A stretch of 64,000 nt of DNA from Petrolisthes cinctipes (Eukaryota > Arthropoda > Malacostraca > Decapoda > Porcellanidae): the NCBI GenBank assembly GCA_033782935.1, contig JAWQEG010000003.1:5406501-5470500 (forward strand). The letters are read 5' to 3'. Below the pieces are notes generated by a model. The model was not told the DNA's origin. It saw only the letters and a program-made list of their open reading frames with translations, and searched no databases. The position numbers and the translations under genes are program-made. Below, in pieces: positions 10,211 to 25,000 of this stretch (positions are counted from its first letter, which is position 1; each line of letters starts with the position of its first letter).

Positions 10211-12844
10211 ATTTTCGGGTGTTTTGGGACTGAATTTGAGATATCGATTTTTTGGCGCCTAAAATGTCGATTTTTAGCATGTTTTTAGCCTATATTTTGA
10301 AAATATTCTAGCACTGTGTAGGCATGTACAGATTGCTTCTGGGACCCCAAAATATTGAATTTTCGGGTGTTTTGAGCCTGAATTTGAGATATAAACGGGT
10401 ACAGAAGATACATGCACATATTGACTTTGGGTATCTAAAATATCGATTTTCAGCATTTTTTGGGCCTGTATTTTGAAAATACTCTAACACTGAGTAGGCA
10501 TGTACAGATTGCTTCTGGGACCCCAAAATATTGAATTTTCGGGTGTTTTGAGCCTGAATTTGAGATATAAACGTGTACTGAAGATGCATGCACATATCGA
10601 CTTTTGTGCACCTAAAAGATCGATTTTCAGTATGTTTTGAGCATGTATTTTGAAAATACTCTAACACGGAGTAGGTATGTACAGATCGCTTCTGGGACCC
10701 CTAAATATCGAATTTTCGGGTGTTTTGGGACTGAATTTGAGATATCGACTTTTTGGCACCTAAAAGATCGATTTTTAGCATGTTTTTAGCCTATATTTTG
10801 AAAATATTCTAGCACTGAGTAGGCATGTACAGATTGCTTCTGGGACCCCAAAATATTGAATTTTCGGGTGTTTTGAGCCTGAATTTGAGATATAAACGGG
10901 TACAGAAGATACATGCACATATTGACTTTGGGCACCAAAAATATCGATTTTCAGCATGTTTTGGGCCTGAATTTTGAAAATACTCTAACACGGAGTAGGC
11001 ATGTACAGATCGCTTCTGGGACCCCAAAATATCGAACTTTCGGGTGTTTTGAGCCTGAATTTGAGATATAAACGGGTACTGAAGATGCATGCACATATCT
11101 ACTTTTGTGCACCTAAAAGATCGATTTTCAGTATGTTTTGAGCATGTATTTTGAAAATACTCTAACAAGGAGTAGGCATGTACAGATCGCTTCTGGGACC
11201 CCTAAATATCGAATTTTCGGGTGTTTTGGGACTGAATTTGAGATATCGACTTTTTGGCACCTAAAAGATCGATTTTTAGCATGTTTTTACTCTATATTTT
11301 GAAAATATTCTAGCACTGTACAGATTGCTTCTGGGACCCCAAAATATTGAATTTTCGGGTGTTTTGAGCCTGAATTTGAGATATAAACGGGTACAGAAGA
11401 TACATGCACATATTGACTTTGTGCACCAAAAATATCGATTTTCAGTATGTTTTGGGCCTGAATTTTGAAAATACTCTAACACGGAGTAGGCATGTACAGA
11501 TCGCTTCTGGGACCCCAAAATATCGAATTTTCGGGTGTTTAGGGCCAGAATTTGAGATATAAACGGGTACAGAAGATGCATGCACATATCGACTTTTGGG
11601 CACCTAAAAGATCGATTTTCAGTATGTTTTTGGCCTGTATTTTGAAAATACTCTAACACGGAGTAGGCATGTACAGATACCTTCTGGGACCTCTAAATAT
11701 CGAATTTTCGGGTGTTTTGGGACTGAATTTGAGATATCGATTTTTTGGCGCCTAAAATGTCGATTTTTAGCATGTTTTTAGCCTATATTTTGAAAATATT
11801 CTAGCACTGTGTAGGCATGTACAGATTGCTTCTGGGACCCCAAAATATTGAATTTTCGGGTGTTTTGAGCCTGAATTTGAGATATAAACGGGTACTGAAG
11901 ATGCATGCACATATCGACTTTTGTGCACCTAAAAGATCGATTTTCAGTATGTTTTGAGCATGTATTTTGAAAATACTCTAACACGGAGTAGGTATGTACA
12001 GATCGCTTCTGGGACCCCTAAATATCGAATTTTCGGGTGTTTTGGGACTGAATTTGAGATATCGACTTTTTGGCACCTAAAAGATCGATTTTTAGCATGT
12101 TTTTAGCCTATATTTTGAAAATATTCTAGCACTGAGTAGGCATGTACAGATTGCTTCTGGGACCCCAAAATATTGAATTTTCGGGTGTTTTGAGCCTGAA
12201 TTTGAGATATAAACGGGTACAGAAGATGCATGCACATATCGACTTTTGTGCACCTAAAAGATCGATTTTCAGTATGTTTTGAGCATGTATTTTGAAAATA
12301 CTCTAACACGGAGTAGGCATGTACAGATCGCTTCTGGGACCCCTAAATATCGAATTTTCGGGTGTTTCGGGACTGAATTTGAGATATCGACTTTTTGGCA
12401 CCTAAAAGATCGATTTCTAGCATGTTTTTAGCCTATATTTTGAAAATATTCTAGCACTGTACAGATTGCTTCTGTGACCCCAAAATATTGAATTTTCGGG
12501 TGTTTTGAGCCTGAATTTGAGATATAAACGGGTACAGAAGATACATGCACATATTGACTTTGGTCACCAAAAATATCGATTTTCAGCATGTTTTGGGCCT
12601 GAATTTTGAAAATACTCTAACACGGAGTAGGCATGTACAGATCGCTTCTGGGACCCCAAAATATCGAATTTTCGGGTGTTTAGGGCCAGAATTTGAGATA
12701 TAAACGGGTACAGAAGATGCATGCACATATCGACTTTTGGGCACCTAAAAGATCGATTTTCAGTATGTTTTTGGCCTGTATTTTGAAAATACTCTAACAC
12801 GGAGTAGGCATGTACAGATACCTTCTGGGACCTCTAAATATCGA
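10211..12844 (+). repeat. Six-unit block, copy 2 of 3 (2634 bp)
   Basis: Unit lengths run 501, 501, 491, 325, 325, 491 from starts 10211, 10712, 11213, 11704, 12029 and 12354. The same series starts at 983 and at 13827. Shared markers include cgaactttcggg with acaaggagtagg (second unit), tttttactctat (third) and tttcgggactg with tttctagc (sixth). Confidence 0.87.
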
Positions 12845-15800
12845 ATTTTCGGGTGTTTTGGGACTGAATTTGAGATATCGACTTTTTGGCACCTAAAAGA
12901 TCGATTTTTAGCATGTTTTTAGCCTATATTTTGAAAATATTCTAGCACTGTACAGATTGCTTCTGTGACCCCAAAATATTGAATTTTCGGGTGTTTTGAG
13001 CCTGAATTTGAGATATAAACGGGTACAGAAGATACATGCACATATTGACTTTGGGCACCAAAAATATCGATTTTTAGCATGTTTTGGGCCTGAATTTTGA
13101 AAATACTCTAACACGGAGTAGGCATGTACAGATCGCTTCTGGGACCCCAAAATATCGAATTTTCGGGTGTTTTGAGCCTGAATTTGAGATATAAACGGGT
13201 ACTGAAGATGCATGCACATATCGACTTTTGTGCACCTAAAAGATCGATTTTCAGTATGTTTTGAGCTTGTATTTTGAAAATACTCTAACACGGAGTAGGC
13301 ATGTACAGATCGCTTCTGGGACCCCTAAATATCGAATTTTCGGGTGTTTTGGGACTGAATTTGAGATATCGACTTTTTGGCACCTAAATGATCGATTTTT
13401 AGCATGTTTTTAGCCTATATTTTGAAAATATTCTAGCACTGTACAGATTGCTTCTGTGACCCCAAAATATTGAATTTTCGGGTGTTTTGAGCCTGAATTT
13501 GAGATATAAACGGGTACAGAAGATACATGCACATATTGACTTTGGGCACCAAAAATATCGATTTTCAGCATGTTTTGGGCCTGAATTTTGAAAATACTCT
13601 AACACGGAGTAGGCATGTACAGATCGCTTCTGGGACCCCAAAATATCGAATTTTCGGGTGTTTAGGGCCAGAATTTGAGATATAAACGGGTACAGAAGAT
13701 GCATGCACATATCGACTTTTGGGCACCTAAAAGATCGATTTTCAGTATGTTTTTGGCCTGTATTTTGAAAATACTCTAACACGGAGTAGGCATGTACAGA
13801 TACCTTCTGGGACCTCTAAATATCGAATTTTCGGGTGTTTTGGGACTGAATTTGAGATATCGATTTTTTTGCGCCTAAAATGTCGATTTTTAGCATGTTT
13901 TTAGCCTATATTTTGAAAATATTCTAGCACTGTGTAGGCATGTACAGATTGCTTCTGGGACCCCAAAATATTGAATTTTCGGGTGTTTTGAGCCTGAATT
14001 TGAGATATAAACGGGTACAGAAGATACATGCACATATTGACTTTGGGTATCTAAAATATCGATTTTCAGCATTTTTTGGGCCTGTATTTTGAAAATACTC
14101 TAACACTGAGTAGGCATGTACAGATTGCTTCTGGGACCCCAAAATATTGAATTTTCGGGTGTTTTGAGCCTGAATTTGAGATATAAACGTGTACTGAAGA
14201 TGCATGCACATATCGACTTTTGTGCACCTAAAAGATCGATTTTCAGTATGTTTTGAGCATGTATTTTGAAAATACTCTAACACGGAGTAGGTATGTACAG
14301 ATCGCTTCTGGGACCCCTAAATATCGAATTTTCGGGTGTTTTGGGACTGAATTTGAGATATCGACTTTTTGGCACCTAAAAGATCGATTTTTAGCATGTT
14401 TTTAGCCTATATTTTGAAAATATTCTAGCACTGAGTAGGCATGTACAGATTGCTTCTGGGACCCCAAAATATTGAATTTTCGGGTGTTTTGAGCCTGAAT
14501 TTGAGATATAAACGGGTACAGAAGATACATGCACATATTGACTTTGGGCACCAAAAATATCGATTTTCAGCATGTTTTGGGCCTGAATTTTGAAAATACT
14601 CTAACACGGAGTAGGCATGTACAGATCGCTTCTGGGACCCCAAAATATCGAACTTTCGGGTGTTTTGAGCCTGAATTTGAGATATAAACGGGTACTGAAG
14701 ATGCATGCACATATCTACTTTTGTGCACCTAAAAGATCGATTTTCAGTATGTTTTGAGCATGTATTTTGAAAATACTCTAACAAGGAGTAGGCATGTACA
14801 GATCGCTTCTGGGACCCCTAAATATCGAATTTTCGGGTGTTTTGGGACTGAATTTGAGATATCGACTTTTTGGCACCTAAAAGATCGATTTTTAGCATGT
14901 TTTTACTCTATATTTTGAAAATATTCTAGCACTGTACAGATTGCTTCTGGGACCCCAAAATATTGAATTTTCGGGTGTTTTGAGCCTGAATTTGAGATAT
15001 AAACGGGTACAGAAGATACATGCACATATTGACTTTGTGCACCAAAAATATCGATTTTCAGTATGTTTTGGGCCTGAATTTTGAAAATACTCTAACACGG
15101 AGTAGGCATGTACAGATCGCTTCTGGGACCCCAAAATATCGAATTTTCGGGTGTTTAGGGCCAGAATTTGAGATATAAACGGGTACAGAAGATGCATGCA
15201 CATATCGACTTTTGGGCACCTAAAAGATCGATTTTCAGTATGTTTTTGGCCTGTATTTTGAAAATACTCTAACACGGAGTAGGCATGTACAGATACCTTC
15301 TGGGACCTCTAAATATCGAATTTTCGGGTGTTTTGGGACTGAATTTGAGATATCGATTTTTTGGCGCCTAAAATGTCGATTTTTACCATGTTTTTAGCCT
15401 ATATTTTGAAAATATTCTAGCACTGTGTAGGCATGTACAGATTGCTTCTGGGACCCCAAAATATTGAATTTTCGGGTGTTTTGAGCCTGAATTTGAGATA
15501 TAAACGGGTACTGAAGATGCATGCACATATCGACTTTTGTGCACCTAAAAGATCGATTTTCAGTATGTTTTGAGCATGTATTTTGAAAATACTCTAACAC
15601 GGAGTAGGTATGTACAGATCGCTTCTGGGACCCCTAAATATCGAATTTTCGGGTGTTTTGGGACTGAATTTGAGATATCGACTTTTTGGCACCTAAAAGA
15701 TCGATTTTTAGCATGTTTTTAGCCTATATTTTGAAAATATTCTAGCACTGAGTAGGCATGTACAGATTGCTTCTGGGACCCCAAAATATTGAATTTTCGG

Positions 15801-16953
15801 GTGTTTTGAGCCTGAATTTGAGATATAAACGGGTACAGAAGATGCATGCACATATCGACTTTTGTGCACCTAAAAGATCGATTTTCAGTATGTTTTGAGC
15901 ATGTATTTTGAAAATACTCTAACACGGAGTAGGCATGTACAGATCGCTTCTGGGACCCCTAAATATCGAATTTTCGGGTGTTTCGGGACTGAATTTGAGA
16001 TATCGACTTTTTGGCACCTAAAAGATCGATTTCTAGCATGTTTTTAGCCTATATTTTGAAAATATTCTAGCACTGTACAGATTGCTTCTGGGACCCCAAA
16101 ATATTGAATTTTCGGGTGTTTTGAGCCTGAATTTGAGATATAAACGGGTACAGAAGATACATGCACATATTGACTTTGGTCACCAAAAATATCGATTTTC
16201 AGCATGTTTTGGGCCTGAATTTTGAAAATACTCTAACACGGAGTAGGCATGTACAGATCGCTTCTGGGACCCCAAAATATCGAATTTTCGGGTGTTTAGG
16301 GCCAGAATTTGAGATATAAACGGGTACAGAAGATGCATGCACATATCGACTTTTGGGCACCTAAAAGATCGATTTTCAGTATGTTTTTGGCCTGTATTTT
16401 GAAAATACTCTAACACGGAGTAGGCATGTACAGATACCTTCTGGGACCTCTAAATATCGAATTTTCGGGTGTTTTGGGACTGAATTTGAGATATCGACTT
16501 TTTGGCACCTAAAAGATCGATTTTTAGCATGTTTTTAGCCTATATTTTGAAAATATTCTAGCACTGTACAGATTGCTTCTGTGATCCCAAAATATTGAAT
16601 TTTCGGGTGTTTTGAGCCTGAATTTGAGATATAAACGAGTACAGAAGATACATGCACATAATGACTTTGGGCACCAAAAATATCGATTTTCAGCATGTTT
16701 TGGGCCTGAATTTTGAAAATACTCTAACACGGAGTAGGCATGTACAGATCGCTTCTGGGACCCCAAAATATCGAATTTTCGGGTGTTTTGAGCCTGAATT
16801 TGAGATATAAACGGGTACTGTGAAGATGCATGCACATATCGACTTTTGTGCACCTAAAAGATCGATTTTCAGTATGTTTTGAGCATGTATTTTGAAAATA
16901 CTCTAACACGGAGTAGGCATGTACAGATCGCTTCTGGGACCCCTAAATATCGA
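12845..16953 (+). repeat. HOR block, units 29-37, duplicate of 1-4109
   Basis: Unit starts are 12845, 13336, 13827, 14328, 14829, 15320 (325), 15645 (325), 15970 and 16461 (493). It contains copy 3 of the six-unit block (13827-16460). Confidence 0.86.
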
Positions 16954-17444
16954 ATTTTCGGGTGTTTTGGGACTGAATTTGAGATATCGACTTTTTGGCA
17001 CCTAAAAGATCGATTTTTAGCATGTTTTTAGCCTATATTTTGAAAATATTCTAGCACTGTACAGATTGCTTCTGGGACCCAAAAATATTGAATTTTCGGG
17101 TGTTTTGAGCCTGAATTTGAGATATAAACGGGTACAGAAGATACATGCACATATTGACTTTGGGCACCAAAAATATCGATTTTCAGCATGTTTTGGGCCT
17201 GAATTTTGAAAATACTCTAACACGGAGTAGGCATGTACAGATCGCTTCTGGGACCCCAAAATATCGAATTTTCGGGTGTTTAGGGCCAGAATTTGAGATA
17301 TAAATGGGTACAGAAGATGCATGCACATATCGACTTTTGGGCACCTAAAAGATCGATTTTCAGTATGTTTTTGGCCTGTACTTTGAAAATACTCTAACAC
17401 GGAGTAGGCATGTACAGATACCTTCTGGGACCTCTAAATATCGA
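16954..17444 (+). repeat. Extra 491-bp trimer absent from the 4110 junction
   Basis: This A-B-C2 trimer carries gacccaaaaat, aaatgggtac and gtactttg. It sits between the 493-bp unit and the ggcgcc-type 501-bp unit, whereas at 4109/4110 those two units are adjacent. It accounts for the change of offset from 12844 to 13335 (difference 491). A further copy is at 23037 and relatives are at 33422, 41165 and 44622. Confidence 0.85.
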
Positions 17445-20400
17445 ATTTTCGGGTGTTTTGGGACTGAATTTGAGATATCGATTTTTTGGCGCCTAAAATG
17501 TCGATTTTTAGCATGTTTTTAGCCTATATTTTGAAAATAATCTAGCACTGTGTAGGCATGTACAGATTGCTTCTGGGACCCCAAAAAATTGAATTTTCGG
17601 GTGTTTTGAGCCTGAATTTGAGATATAAACGGGAACAGAAGATACATGCACATATTGACTTTGGGCATCTAAAATTTCGATTTTCAGCATGTTTTGGGCC
17701 TGTATTTTGAAAATACTCTAACACTGAGTAGGCATGTACAGATCGCTTCTGGGACCCCAAAATATCGAATTTTCGGGTGTTTTGAGCCTGAATTTGAGAT
17801 ATAAACGGGTACTGAAGATGCATGCACATATCGACTTTTGTGCACCTAAAAGATCGATTTTCAGTATGTTTTGAGCATGTATTTTGAAAATACTCTAACA
17901 CGGAGTAGGCATGTACAGATCGCTTCTGGGACCCCTAAATATCGAATTTTCGGGTGTTTTGGGACTGAATTTGAGATATCGACTTTTTGGCACCTAAAAG
18001 ATCGATTTTTAGCATGTTTTTAGCCTATATTTTGAAAATATTCTAGCACTGTACAGATTGCTTCTGGGACCCCAAAATATTGAATTTTCGGGTGTTTTGA
18101 GCCTGAATTTGAGATATAAACGGGTACAGAAGATACATGCACATATTGACTTTGTGCACCAAAAATATCGATTTTCAGCATGTTTTGGGCCTGAATTTTG
18201 AAAATACTCTAACACGGAGTAGGCATGTACAGATCGCTTCTGGGACCCCAAAATATCGAATTTTCGGGTGTTTAGGGCCAGAATTTGAGATATAAACGGG
18301 TACAGAAGATGCATGCACATATCGACTTTTGGGCACCTAAAAGATCGATTTTCAGTATGTTTTTGGCCTGTATTTTGAAAATACTCTAACACGGAGTAGG
18401 CATGTACAGATACCTTCTGGGACCTCTAAATATCGAATTTTCGGGTGTTTTGGGACTGAATTTGAGATATCGATTTTTTGGCGCCTAAAATGTCGATTTT
18501 TAGCATGTTTTAGCCTATATTTTGAAAATATTCTAGCACTGTGTAGGCATGTACAGATTGCTTCTGGGACCCCAAAATATTGAATTTTCGGGTGTTTTGA
18601 GCCTGAATTTGAGATATAAACGGGTACAGAAGATACATGCACATATTGACTTTGGGTATCTAAAATATCGATTTTCAGCATTTTTTGGGCCTGTATTTTG
18701 AAAATACTCTAACACTGAGTAGGCATGTACAGATTGCTTCTGGGACCCCAAAATATTGAATTTTCGGGTGTTTTGAGCCTGAATTTGAGATATAAACGTG
18801 TACTGAAGATGCATGCACATATCGACTTTTGTGCACCTAAAAGATCGATTTTCAGTATGTTTTGAGCATGTATTTTGAAAATACTCTAACACGGAGTAGG
18901 TATGTACAGATCGCTTCTGGGACCCCTAAATATCGAATTTTCGGGTGTTTTGGGACTGAATTTGAGATATCGACTTTTTGGCACCTAAAAGATCGATTTT
19001 TAGCATGTTTTTAGCCTATATTTTGAAAATATTCTAGCACTGAGTAGGCATGTACAGATTGCTTCTGGGACCCCAAAATATTGAATTTTCGGGTGTTTTG
19101 AGCCTGAATTTGAGATATAAACGGGTACAGAAGATGCATGCACATATCGACTTTTGTGCACCTAAAAGATCGATTTTCAGTATGTTTTGAGCATGTATTT
19201 TGAAAATACTCTAACACGGAGTAGGCATGTACAGATCGCTTCTGGGACCCCTAAATATCGAATTTTCGGGTGTTTCGGGTCTGAATTTGAGATATCGACT
19301 TTTTGGCACCTAAAAGATCGATTTTTAGCATGTTTTTAGCCTATATTTTGAAAATATTCTAGCACTGTACAGATTGCTTCTGGGACCCCAAAAAATTGAA
19401 TTTTCGGGTGTTTTGAGCCTGAATTTGAGATATAAACGGGTACAGAAGATACATGCACATATTGACTTTGGGCACCAAAAATATCGATTTTCAGCATGTT
19501 TTGGGCCTGAATTTTGAAAATACTCTAACACGGAATAGGCATGTACAGATCGCTTCTGGGACCCCAAAATATCGAATTTTCGGGTGTTTAGGGCCAGAAT
19601 TTGAGATATAAACGGGTACAGAAGATGCATGCACATATCGACTTTTGGGCACCTAAAAGATCGATTTTCAGTATGTTTTTGGCCTGTATTTTGAAAATAC
19701 TCTAACACGGAGTAGGCATGTACAGATACCTTCTGGGACCTCTAAATATCGAATTTTCGGGTGTTTTGGGACTGAATTTGAGATATCGACTTTTTGGCAC
19801 CTAAAAGATCGATTTTTAGCATGTTTTTAGCCTATATTTTGAAAATATTCTAGCACTGTACAGATTGCTTCTGTGACCCCAAAATATTGAATTTTCGGGT
19901 GTTTTGAGCCTGAATTTGAGATATAAACGGGTACAGAAGATACATGCACATATTGACTTTGGGCACCAAAAATATCGATTTTCAGCATGTTTTGGGCCTG
20001 AATTTTGAAAATACTCTAACACGGAGTAGGCATGTACAGATCGCTTCTGGGACCCCAAAATATCGAATTTTCGGGTGTTTTGAGCCTGAATTTGAGATAT
20101 AAAATGGTACTGAAGATGCATGCACATATCGGCTTTTGTGCACCTAAAAGATCGATTTTCAGTATGTTTTGAGCATGTATTTTGAAAATACTCTAACACG
20201 GAGTAGGCATGTACAGATCGCTTCTGGGACCCCTAAATATCGAATTTTCGGGTGTTTTGGGACTGAATTTGAGATATCGACTTTTTGGCACCAAAAAGAT
20301 CGATTTTTAGCATGTTTTTAGCCTATATTTTGAAAATATTCTAGCACTGTACAGATTGCTTCTGGGACCCCAAAATATTGAATTTTCGGGTGTTTTGAGC

Positions 20401-21737
20401 CTGAATTTGAGATATAAACGGGTACAAAAGATACATGCACATATTGACTTTGGGCACCAAAAATATCGATTTTCAGCATGTTTTGGGCCTGAATTTTGAA
20501 AATACTCTAACACGGAGTAGGCATGTACAGATCGCTTCTGGGACCCCAAAATATCGAATTTTCGGGTGTTTAGGGCCAGAATTTGAGATATAAACGGGTA
20601 CAGAAGATGCATGCACATATCGACTTTTGTGCACCTAAAAGATCGATTTTCAGTATGTTTTTGGCCTGTATTTTGAAAATACTCTAACACGGAGTAGGCA
20701 TGTACAGATACCTTCTGGGACCTCTAAATATCGAATTTTCGGGTGTTTTGGGACTGAATTTGAGATATCGATTTTTTTGCGCCTAAAATGTCGATTTTTA
20801 GCATGTTTTTAGCCTATATTTTGAAAATATTCTAGCACTGTGTAGGCATGTACAGATTGCTTCTGGGACACCAAAATATTGAATTTTCGGGTGTTTTGAG
20901 CCTGAATTTGAGATATAAACAGGTACAGAAGATACATGCACATATCGACTTTTGTGCACCTAAAAGATCGATTTTCAGTATGTTTTGAGCATGTATTTTG
21001 AAAATACTCTAACACGGAGTAGGTATGTACAGATCGCTTCTGGGACCCCTAAATATCGAATTTTCGGGTGTTTTGGGACTGAATTTGAGATATCGACTTT
21101 TTGGCACCTAAAAGATCGATTTTTAGCATGTTTTTAGCCTATATTTTGAAAATATTCTAGCACTGAGTAGGCATGTACAGATTGCTTCTGGGACCCCAAA
21201 AAATTGAATTTTCGGGTGTTTTGAGCCTGAATTTGAGATATAAACGGGAACAGAAGATACATGCACATATTGACTTTGGGCATCTAAAATTTCGATTTTC
21301 AGCATGTTTTGGGCCTGTATTTTGAAAATACTCTAACACTGAGTAGGCATGTACAGATCGCTTCTGGGACCCCAAAATATCGAATTTTCGGGTGTTTTGA
21401 GCCTGAATTTGAGATATAAACGGGTACTGAAGATGCATGCACATATCGACTTTTGTGCACCTAAAAGATCGATTTTCAGTATGTTTTGAGCATGTATTTT
21501 GAAAATACTCTAACACGGAGTAGGCATGTACAGATCGCTTCTGGGACCCCAAAATATCGAATTTTCGGGTGTTTTGAGCCTGAATTTGAGATATAAAATG
21601 GTACTGAAGATGCATGCACATATCGGCTTTTGTGCACCTAAAAGATCGATTTTCAGTATGTTTTGAGCATGTATTTTGAAAATACTCTAACACGGAGTAG
21701 GCATGTACAGATCGCTTCTGGGACCCCTAAATATCGA
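17445..21737 (+). repeat. HOR block, units 39-47, duplicate of 4110-8402
   Basis: Unit starts are 17445, 17946, 18437 (500), 18937 (325), 19262, 19753, 20244, 20735 (325) and 21060 (678). The shared one-base deletion in the 500-bp unit and the shared tetramer confirm common descent with 4110-8402. Confidence 0.86.
21060..21737 (+). repeat. Tetramer unit A-B-C-C, second copy
   Basis: It has the same monomer order and the same C/B hybrid third monomer as 7725-8402 (offset 13335), so it was copied within a larger segment and did not arise independently. Confidence 0.84.
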
Positions 21738-22052
21738 ATTTTCGGGTGTTTTGGGACTGAATTTGAGATATCGACTTTTTGGCACCAAAAAGATCGATTT
21801 TTAGCATGTTTTTAGCCTATATTTTGAAAATATTCTAGCACTGTACAGATTGCTTCTGGGACCCCAAAATATTGAATTTTCGGGTGTTTTGAGCCTGAAT
21901 TTGAGATATAAACGGGTACAAAAGATACATGCACATATCGACTTTTGTGCACCTAAAAGATCGATTTTCAGTATGTTTTGAGCATGTATTTTGAAAATAC
22001 TCTAACACGGAGTAGGCATGTACAGATCGCTTCTGGGACCCCTAAATATCGA
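21738..22052 (+). repeat. Chimeric 315-bp dimer, duplication junction
   Basis: The A monomer (21738-21875) has caccaaaaag, and the next monomer begins with gtacaaaagatac, as in the units at 8403 and 27821. It then continues as cgacttttgtgcacc, as in the dimer at 15645. Left-type markers end at 21927 and right-type markers start at 21939, so the exchange lies in catgcacatat (21928-21938). It pairs a B with a C, so it is out of register and shortens the unit. Confidence 0.85.
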
Positions 22053-25000
22053 ATTTTCGGGTGTTTCGGGACTGAATTTGAGATATCGACTTTTTGGCAC
22101 CTAAAAGATCGATTTCTAGCATGTTTTTAGCCTATATTTTGAAAATATTCTAGCACTGTACAGATTGCTTCTGGGACCCCAAAATATTGAATTTTCGGGT
22201 GTTTTGAGCCTGAATTTGAGATATAAACGGGTACAGAAGATACATGCACATATTGACTTTGGTCACCAAAAATATCGATTTTCAGCATGTTTTGGGCCTG
22301 AATTTTGAAAATACTCTAACACGGAGTAGGCATGTACAGATCGCTTCTGGGACCCCAAAATATCGAATTTTCGGGTGTTTAGGGCCAGAATTTGAGATAT
22401 AAACGGGTACAGAAGATGCATGCACATATCGACTTTTGGGCACCTAAAAGATCGATTTTCAGTATGTTTTTGGCCTGTATTTTGAAAATACTCTAACACG
22501 GAGTAGGCATGTACAGATACCTTCTGGGACCTCTAAATATCGAATTTTCGGGTGTTTTGGGACTGAATTTGAGATATCGACTTTTTGGCACCTAAAAGAT
22601 CGATTTTTAGCATGTTTTTAGCCTATATTTTGAAAATATTCTAGCACTGTACAGATTGCTTCTGTGATCCCAAAATATTGAATTTTCGGGTGTTTTGAGC
22701 CTGAATTTGAGATATAAACGAGTACAGAAGATACATGCACATAATGACTTTGGGCACCAAAAATATCGATTTTCAGCATGTTTTGGGCCTGAATTTTGAA
22801 AATACTCTAACACGGAGTAGGCATGTACAGATCGCTTCTGGGACCCCAAAATATCGAATTTTCGGGTGTTTTGAGCCTGAATTTGAGATATAAACGGGTA
22901 CTGTGAAGATGCATGCACATATCGACTTTTGTGCACCTAAAAGATCGATTTTCAGTATGTTTTGAGCATGTATTTTGAAAATACTCTAACACGGAGTAGG
23001 CATGTACAGATCGCTTCTGGGACCCCTAAATATCGAATTTTCGGGTGTTTTGGGACTGAATTTGAGATATCGACTTTTTGGCACCTAAAAGATCGATTTT
23101 TAGCATGTTTTTAGCCTATATTTTGAAAATATTCTAGCACTGTACAGATTGCTTCTGGGACCCAAAAATATTGAATTTTCGGGTGTTTTGAGCCTGAATT
23201 TGAGATATAAACGGGTACAGAAGATACATGCACATATTGACTTTGGGCACCAAAAATATCGATTTTCAGCATGTTTTGGGCCTGAATTTTGAAAATACTC
23301 TAACACGGAGTAGGCATGTACAGATCGCTTCTGGGACCCCAAAATATCGAATTTTCGGGTGTTTAGGGCCAGAATTTGAGATATAAATGGGTACAGAAGA
23401 TGCATGCACATATCGACTTTTGGGCACCTAAAAGATCGATTTTCAGTATGTTTTTGGCCTGTACTTTGAAAATACTCTAACACGGAGTAGGCATGTACAG
23501 ATACCTTCTGGGACCTCTAAATATCGAATTTTCGGGTGTTTTGGGACTGAATTTGAGATATCGATTTTTTGGCGCCTAAAATGTCGATTTTTAGCATGTT
23601 TTTAGCCTATATTTTGAAAATAATCTAGCACTGTGTAGGCATGTACAGATTGCTTCTGGGACCCCAAAAAATTGAATTTTCGGGTGTTTTGAGCCTGAAT
23701 TTGAGATATAAACGGGAACAGAAGATACATGCACATATTGACTTTGGGCATCTAAAATTTCGATTTTCAGCATGTTTTGGGCCTGTATTTTGAAAATACT
23801 CTAACACTGAGTAGGCATGTACAGATCGCTTCTGGGACCCCAAAATATCGAATTTTCGGGTGTTTTGAGCCTGAATTTGAGATATAAACGGGTACTGAAG
23901 ATGCATGCACATATCGACTTTTGTGCACCTAAAAGATCGATTTTCAGTATGTTTTGAGCATGTATTTTGAAAATACTCTAACACGGAGTAGGCATGTACA
24001 GATCGCTTCTGGGACCCCTAAATATCGAATTTTCGGGTGTTTTGGGACTGAATTTGAGATATCGACTTTTTGGCACCTAAAAGATCGATTTTTAGCATGT
24101 TTTTAGCCTATATTTTGAAAATATTCTAGCACTGTACAGATTGCTTCTGGGACCCCAAAATATTGAATTTTCGGGTGTTTTGAGCCTGAATTTGAGATAT
24201 AAACGGGTACAGAAGATACATGCACATATTGACTTTGTGCACCAAAAATATCGATTTTCAGCATGTTTTGGGCCTGAATTTTGAAAATACTCTAACACGG
24301 AGTAGGCATGTACAGATCGCTTCTGGGACCCCAAAATATCGAATTTTCGGGTGTTTAGGGCCAGAATTTGAGATATAAACGGGTACAGAAGATGCATGCA
24401 CATATCGACTTTTGGGCACCTAAAAGATCGATTTTCAGTATGTTTTTGGCCTGTATTTTGAAAATACTCTAACACGGAGTAGGCATGTACAGATACCTTC
24501 TGGGACCTCTAAATATCGAATTTTCGGGTGTTTTGGGACTGAATTTGAGATATCGATTTTTTGGCGCCTAAAATGTCGATTTTTAGCATGTTTTAGCCTA
24601 TATTTTGAAAATATTCTAGCACTGTGTAGGCATGTACAGATTGCTTCTGGGACCCCAAAATATTGAATTTTCGGGTGTTTTGAGCCTGAATTTGAGATAT
24701 AAACGGGTACAGAAGATACATGCACATATTGACTTTGGGTATCTAAAATATCGATTTTCAGCATTTTTTGGGCCTGTATTTTGAAAATACTCTAACACTG
24801 AGTAGGCATGTACAGATTGCTTCTGGGACCCCAAAATATTGAATTTTCGGGTGTTTTGAGCCTGAATTTGAGATATAAACGTGTACTGAAGATGCATGCA
24901 CATATCGACTTTTGTGCACCTAAAAGATCGATTTTCAGTATGTTTTGAGCATGTATTTTGAAAATACTCTAACACGGAGTAGGTATGTACAGATCGCTTC

